From Persicobacter diffluens (GTDB lineage Bacteria > Bacteroidota > Bacteroidia > Cytophagales > Cyclobacteriaceae): a stretch of DNA of 64,000 bases. Location: positions 1,054,001 through 1,118,000 of the forward strand of contig NZ_BQKE01000001.1 of NCBI RefSeq assembly GCF_036244895.1, written 5' to 3'. A model generated the notes under the pieces. That model searched no databases. It had not been told where the DNA came from and saw only the letters and a program-made list of their open reading frames with translations. Below, one piece after another: positions 61,025 to 64,000 of the stretch (its first letter is position 1; each line of letters begins with the position of its first letter). The position numbers and the translations under genes were made by a program.

Positions 61025-62281
61025 GAAAATAAAACCAACGCCAAACTCAATTTGATCCGGCTCCGGAGCACCCGCAAAGTTTTTACGGAACTGATAGTTG
61101 GCTTTGAATACCACTGATTTTTTTGGCTGTGCATTAAAACCAATAGAGATTACCTGCAGGTCGTTCATGGCCAGGCCTTCATGAATGCCTTCCAAATCTT
61201 TATGAATACGTTGATGGGTATTCAGGCGTTCATAGCGGGCGAATAAGGGTAATTTCCATTCCCCGCTTGCACCAAAGTGAGGCAGGATGTCGTAAGCGGC
61301 CTGCAGGTAATAACCGTAAGTTTCTGCTCCCAATATTTGGCCATCAATATGGTATAATTGCTCGGTGCCCGTTAACCACCCTTTGGTGTACAGGCCGAAT
61401 AGTTCCAAATTTCCAATATTATAGATACCGTGTGCCGAGAACATTCCCATTTGAGAATTCAAATGCTGGCCAGCGTAAGGGTTTTCATAGCTCTTCGCAA
61501 AGGTATACCCTTTAGAGGCATCGCCATAGTAACCGGAAAGTCCGATCAGGAAGTCATCCTCATCTCCATATTGCAATTTACCATTCAGCGCCCAGGAAGA
61601 AGGAACTTCAAACATATTATGGTTTCGTCCATTTCTGGCCCAGGTGCCGGAGGTGAAATTTGGTCCATTGAAACCATTGGTAAGTCCAAAGGCATATTCA
61701 AGATCCGGTAAGGCAAACCCATAAAATAGCACCCCCATTTCCATCCAGGCAGTAGGGATAATCAGTCGCTCAACTTCTGGTCGGTTCACGGTTTTAAAGC
61801 CAATAGGCTCGTCATTTTGGTTGACCCAACCAATTCCCATCGGATAGTTTCCCACACGGATATTGAATTGATTACTTAGCAGGAAGTCGACCACTAACTC
61901 ATAGGCGAAATCTAATTCTCCCTCTCTGAATTGGTCGGTGATGTATTCGGTTTGCAATTCACCAACCATAATGATTTTATCAGTGAATTTATAGCCCAAC
62001 CAGATGCCTGTTCTGAAAAGGTTGGAATAGTAAAGCTCCATGTCGCCCGAGCTTTTGTCTTTTTGTCCCTGAAAATTCACATAGTTGATTTCCCCGAAGC
62101 CACTTACCGTAAATTTACGCTCTGAAGTGAAGATTTTGGAAGAGGCATTCGCAAAGCCCGGTTGTTTCTCATAAGTAAGTTCTTCAAGGAATTTTTTTTC
62201 TTCAACGTGTTGATCTTGTCCGAAAACAGGGATATAGGCCATCAATAGGCTTAAAAAGCCCAGTAGAAATTGTTTTTTCAT
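61022..62281 (-). CDS. Outer-membrane porin-like beta-barrel protein
   Basis: From the ATG at 62281 the protein has 419 residues: a signal peptide (MKKQFLLGFLSLLMAYIPVFGQ), then a barrel domain with regular amphipathic strands (FTVSGFGEINYVNF, LYYSNLFRTGIWLGYKF) ending in EFGVGFIF, a good barrel-terminal strand. A start eight residues earlier (62305) would put MFSQQKSD before the signal peptide and is rejected. The substrate is unknown. Its stop codon coincides with the right end of repeat copy 9, and no other terminator is visible. Confidence 0.75.
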   Translation of the reverse strand: MKKQFLLGFLSLLMAYIPVFGQDQHVEEKKFLEELTYEKQPGFANASSKIFTSERKFTVSGFGEINYVNFQGQKDKSSGDMELYYSNLFRTGIWLGYKFTDKIIMVGELQTEYITDQFREGELDFAYELVVDFLLSNQFNIRVGNYPMGIGWVNQNDEPIGFKTVNRPEVERLIIPTAWMEMGVLFYGFALPDLEYAFGLTNGFNGPNFTSGTWARNGRNHNMFEVPSSWALNGKLQYGDEDDFLIGLSGYYGDASKGYTFAKSYENPYAGQHLNSQMGMFSAHGIYNIGNLELFGLYTKGWLTGTEQLYHIDGQILGAETYGYYLQAAYDILPHFGASGEWKLPLFARYERLNTHQRIHKDLEGIHEGLAMNDLQVISIGFNAQPKKSVVFKANYQFRKNFAGAPEPDQIEFGVGFIF

Positions 62282-62541
62282 GTCTGATTTTTGCTGGGAA
62301 AACACTGTCTCCCATTGATAATTCGAAATTGAGGTGGAGGTGATGCATTCAAAAATTTCCTGTTTCCAGCCAATGGCATGCCTTGCCCTAAAGGGTTTGG
62401 GCGCAATAAATTAGGAGCCATGAATGAAAAAACAGCGTGGCCCTGTAGGAAAGTGAAATTTGAAGATGAAAGTTATTCCTCCCGGAAAAGGCATAGTGGC
62501 AGGTGTATTCTGATGCCTACCCTAAAACCAAAAAGGAAAAA

Positions 62542-62928
62542 TCAGACCTGTTGAGGGGGAGGGGAAAGTTTTCCCGGATCCGGATCACTATACAGGGTCG
62601 CTAGAAAATCCGTTTGTTGACTTAATATGGGTTCTCCTATTTTGGGGCTTAAGTCAAATGGTTCTGTTACTTTTAGGCTTTTGACCACCTTGCCGTAAAC
62701 CGTAGCAAATGGATTGTCCGGAAAGTGCTTGGACGTTTCTTCACCGAAAACCCAGCAGGCAAAAAGTTCTACAAAACTCTCTCGCTCATAAAGGGCATAG
62801 TAGTCTGAGTTTTTAATTTCCGGGCATAGCATGGCATCGTCTGCATCAATACTGAAGTTCAGTAGTATGATGGCAGTCGTTAGGCCAAAGAGGCGAATGC
62901 TGCGATATGTACGGAAAAAACTCAACAT
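62542..62928 (-). CDS. Small hypothetical protein with one membrane segment or signal (128 aa)
   Basis: The N-terminus (SIRLFGLTTAIILLNFSIDA) is a membrane helix or uncleaved signal, followed by a soluble acidic part with three cysteines at most and the proline-rich end PGKLSPPPQQV. The LNFSIDADD wording vaguely recalls small Bacteroidota membrane proteins near efflux genes, but I cannot place it in a family. It lies upstream of, and in the same direction as, the porin gene, with 260 bases between them. Confidence 0.6.
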   Translation of the reverse strand: MLSFFRTYRSIRLFGLTTAIILLNFSIDADDAMLCPEIKNSDYYALYERESFVELFACWVFGEETSKHFPDNPFATVYGKVVKSLKVTEPFDLSPKIGEPILSQQTDFLATLYSDPDPGKLSPPPQQV

Positions 62929-63048
62929 TTTTGCGGCTGCGAAAGTGCAAAATAATTATGAATATTCTAAGCCATTCTGAGCAAAAAGCTTTCCGATTTA
63001 GTAGATTCCATAGAATCTAACAGCATTCTAACTTGAGGTTAATAGTGG

Positions 63049-63756
63049 TCAGCATTTTGTCTTTCTACTTTTTACTCCAACTTTTCCTCTTGCCTTTATT
63101 TTTTGCAGATAATCGGGGATGAAAGGAACTTTACAAGCGGTTTCGCCCATATCTACTTTTACCTTTCCTATTTTTTTACCCATATCCATGGCGGATTCAA
63201 AGAGGCTTTTGCAATAAGTGCCCGCCGCAATGATGAACCCGTTTTGGGTATAAGCAACCCGATTTTGGAAAAGGTGCACTTCTCTGGCGGCTCTTTCCAT
63301 TAATGATTGGATCAGTTCTAAGTCTATTGCTTCATCGGGCAACAGTGCAACATGGTGACTAAGAACAACCCATCCTGCTGCCTGAATATTTTCCTCTGCT
63401 CTCTCTATCCATTCCAAGGCTAATTTTAGCCCAAATGGACTTTCAGCAGCCAAAGGAGCAACCGCATATTCCGATAGATAATACCAATAGGCTTCTTTTG
63501 CCATTTTGTTCAATTCCAATTCCGTAACAGCATTGGGATCTGCTATCATACCAGCCAGGTACATGGCATCTGAATTTCCGCTAGCCCATAATGGCATGGC
63601 CAGGGCATGGTTGACTTTAATCTTTTTCTGTATTTTTTTGAGGTCTGCGACCTGTACACCAAAAAAGGGTTCTCTTGCGCCATGCTTTTTCAAAATATTT
63701 TTGGTGCTTTCATTTCCATGGCTTTTCAGACTCGCCATTACTTCATCAAAGGTCAT
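63049..63756 (-). CDS. DNA alkylation repair protein (AlkD-like HEAT protein)
   Basis: The 235-residue protein has the all-helical HEAT-like repeat pattern of AlkC/AlkD proteins: MASLKSHGNESTKNILKKHG at the start, GVQVADLKKIQKKI near residue 33, and ALPLAAESPF-type repeats. AlkD removes bulky alkylated bases without base flipping; catalytic residues cannot be judged by eye. Many environmental homologues are of unproven activity. It is divergent from aat. Confidence 0.85.
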   Translation of the reverse strand: MTFDEVMASLKSHGNESTKNILKKHGAREPFFGVQVADLKKIQKKIKVNHALAMPLWASGNSDAMYLAGMIADPNAVTELELNKMAKEAYWYYLSEYAVAPLAAESPFGLKLALEWIERAEENIQAAGWVVLSHHVALLPDEAIDLELIQSLMERAAREVHLFQNRVAYTQNGFIIAAGTYCKSLFESAMDMGKKIGKVKVDMGETACKVPFIPDYLQKIKARGKVGVKSRKTKC

Positions 63757-63834
63757 TTTTGTTGGTTTTTAGTGATTGTTGGTTAAATTTCGGTCTTGTC
63801 TTGCGGAATTCCATATGATATTTTCAAATTTCTC

Positions 63835-63842
63835 TATCTTTG
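63835..63842 (+). promoter_or_regulatory. Probable aat -7 box, nearly abutting the start codon
   Basis: TATCTTTG fits TAnnTTTG exactly, and only four bases separate it from the ATG at 63847. If the box is used, the transcript would start at or just after the ATG, implying a leaderless mRNA. Confidence 0.45.
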
Positions 63843-63846
63843 TAAA

Positions 63847-64000
63847 ATGAGCATATTCTTCCTCCAAAAAAATGACTTGACCTTCCCGCCGGGGGAACTG
63901 GCTCATGATTCCGGCGTCCTGGCCATTGGTGGTGACTTATCTGTGGAGCGTCTTATTCAGGCCTATGGGCAGGGGATTTTTCCTTGGTTTGATCCCCATA
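63847..64000 (+). CDS. aat: Leucyl/phenylalanyl-tRNA-protein transferase, 5' part
   Basis: The 51 codons present start MSIFFLQKNDLTFPP and contain GVLAIGGDLSVERLIQAY and GQGIFPWFDP, the diagnostic N-terminal motifs of Aat, which adds Leu or Phe to proteins with N-terminal Arg or Lys to mark them for ClpAP. The gene runs off the right edge of the window. It has no untranslated leader according to the -7 box position. Confidence 0.9.
   Translation, partial: MSIFFLQKNDLTFPPGELAHDSGVLAIGGDLSVERLIQAYGQGIFPWFDPH

Noticed and set aside
1..64000. CRISPR arrays, prophage, insertion sequences, tRNA and rRNA genes
   Set aside because: I found no regularly spaced direct repeats, integrase or transposase motifs, or tRNA/rRNA signatures. 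The dispersed repeats are far apart and are not an array.

Overview
The window looks like a chromosomal segment of a Bacteroidota bacterium, most likely a marine member of the Cytophagales. The basis is the gene content (acpP-fabF-rnc beside an IPExxxVDY-family gene, an S46 dipeptidyl-peptidase, an rSAM/lipoprotein pair, a Reg_prop/Y_Y_Y receptor, many lipoproteins with long aspartate/glutamate-rich tails), the near absence of Shine-Dalgarno sequences, and several Bacteroidota-type -7 boxes (TAnnTTTG). The genus is inferred only weakly. Most genes are housekeeping or envelope genes. I see no rRNA, tRNA, prophage, transposase or CRISPR array.

Layout. 1-7.5 kb: edge fragment, cytidine deaminase, saccharopine-dehydrogenase-like enzyme, ligA-DUF6913-dapA, and a radical SAM/SPASM enzyme translationally coupled to a small lipoprotein. 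8-15 kb: nadE, lgt, a BamA/TamA-like barrel, S46 peptidase. 15-22.5 kb: MORN-type protein, a beta-barrel protein coupled to a helix-hairpin-helix/barrel protein, a secreted subtilase, aminopeptidase P, a lipoprotein. 22.5-28.5 kb: rnc-fabF-acpP, an IPExxxVDY protein, an RqcH-like NFACT protein, an MBL hydrolase. 28.8-33.5 kb: a receiver and a 1414-residue hybrid kinase. 33.6-43 kb: miaA, pfkA, a YfhO-like membrane protein, an orphan ECF sigma factor with a PH-domain partner, a putative membrane redox cluster (two tiny membrane proteins, a ferric-reductase-like/Rieske fusion, an anchored cysteine-motif protein) and a PAP2 phosphatase. 43-53 kb: trxA, valS, and a kinase-less propeller/GAF receptor between two paralogous lipoproteins, plus a third lipoprotein. 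53-58.5 kb: the ilvD-ilvB-ilvN-ilvC operon with a branched-chain-rich leader peptide. 58.9-64 kb: flippase, small hypothetical, porin, AlkD-like protein and the start of aat.

The two signals that gene annotation alone does not explain are: (1) a family of about 222-bp intergenic elements, nine copies in 64 kb, with TTAA-tipped terminal inverted repeats and a conserved hairpin core. They sit right against gene 3' ends, and several overlap stop codons. (2) A leader ORF upstream of ilvD, 18 of whose last 33 residues are Leu/Ile/Val, overlapping mutually exclusive stem-loops, which is what an attenuator of branched-chain amino-acid synthesis would look like.

All functional calls rest on reading motifs by eye. 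No database search was run.
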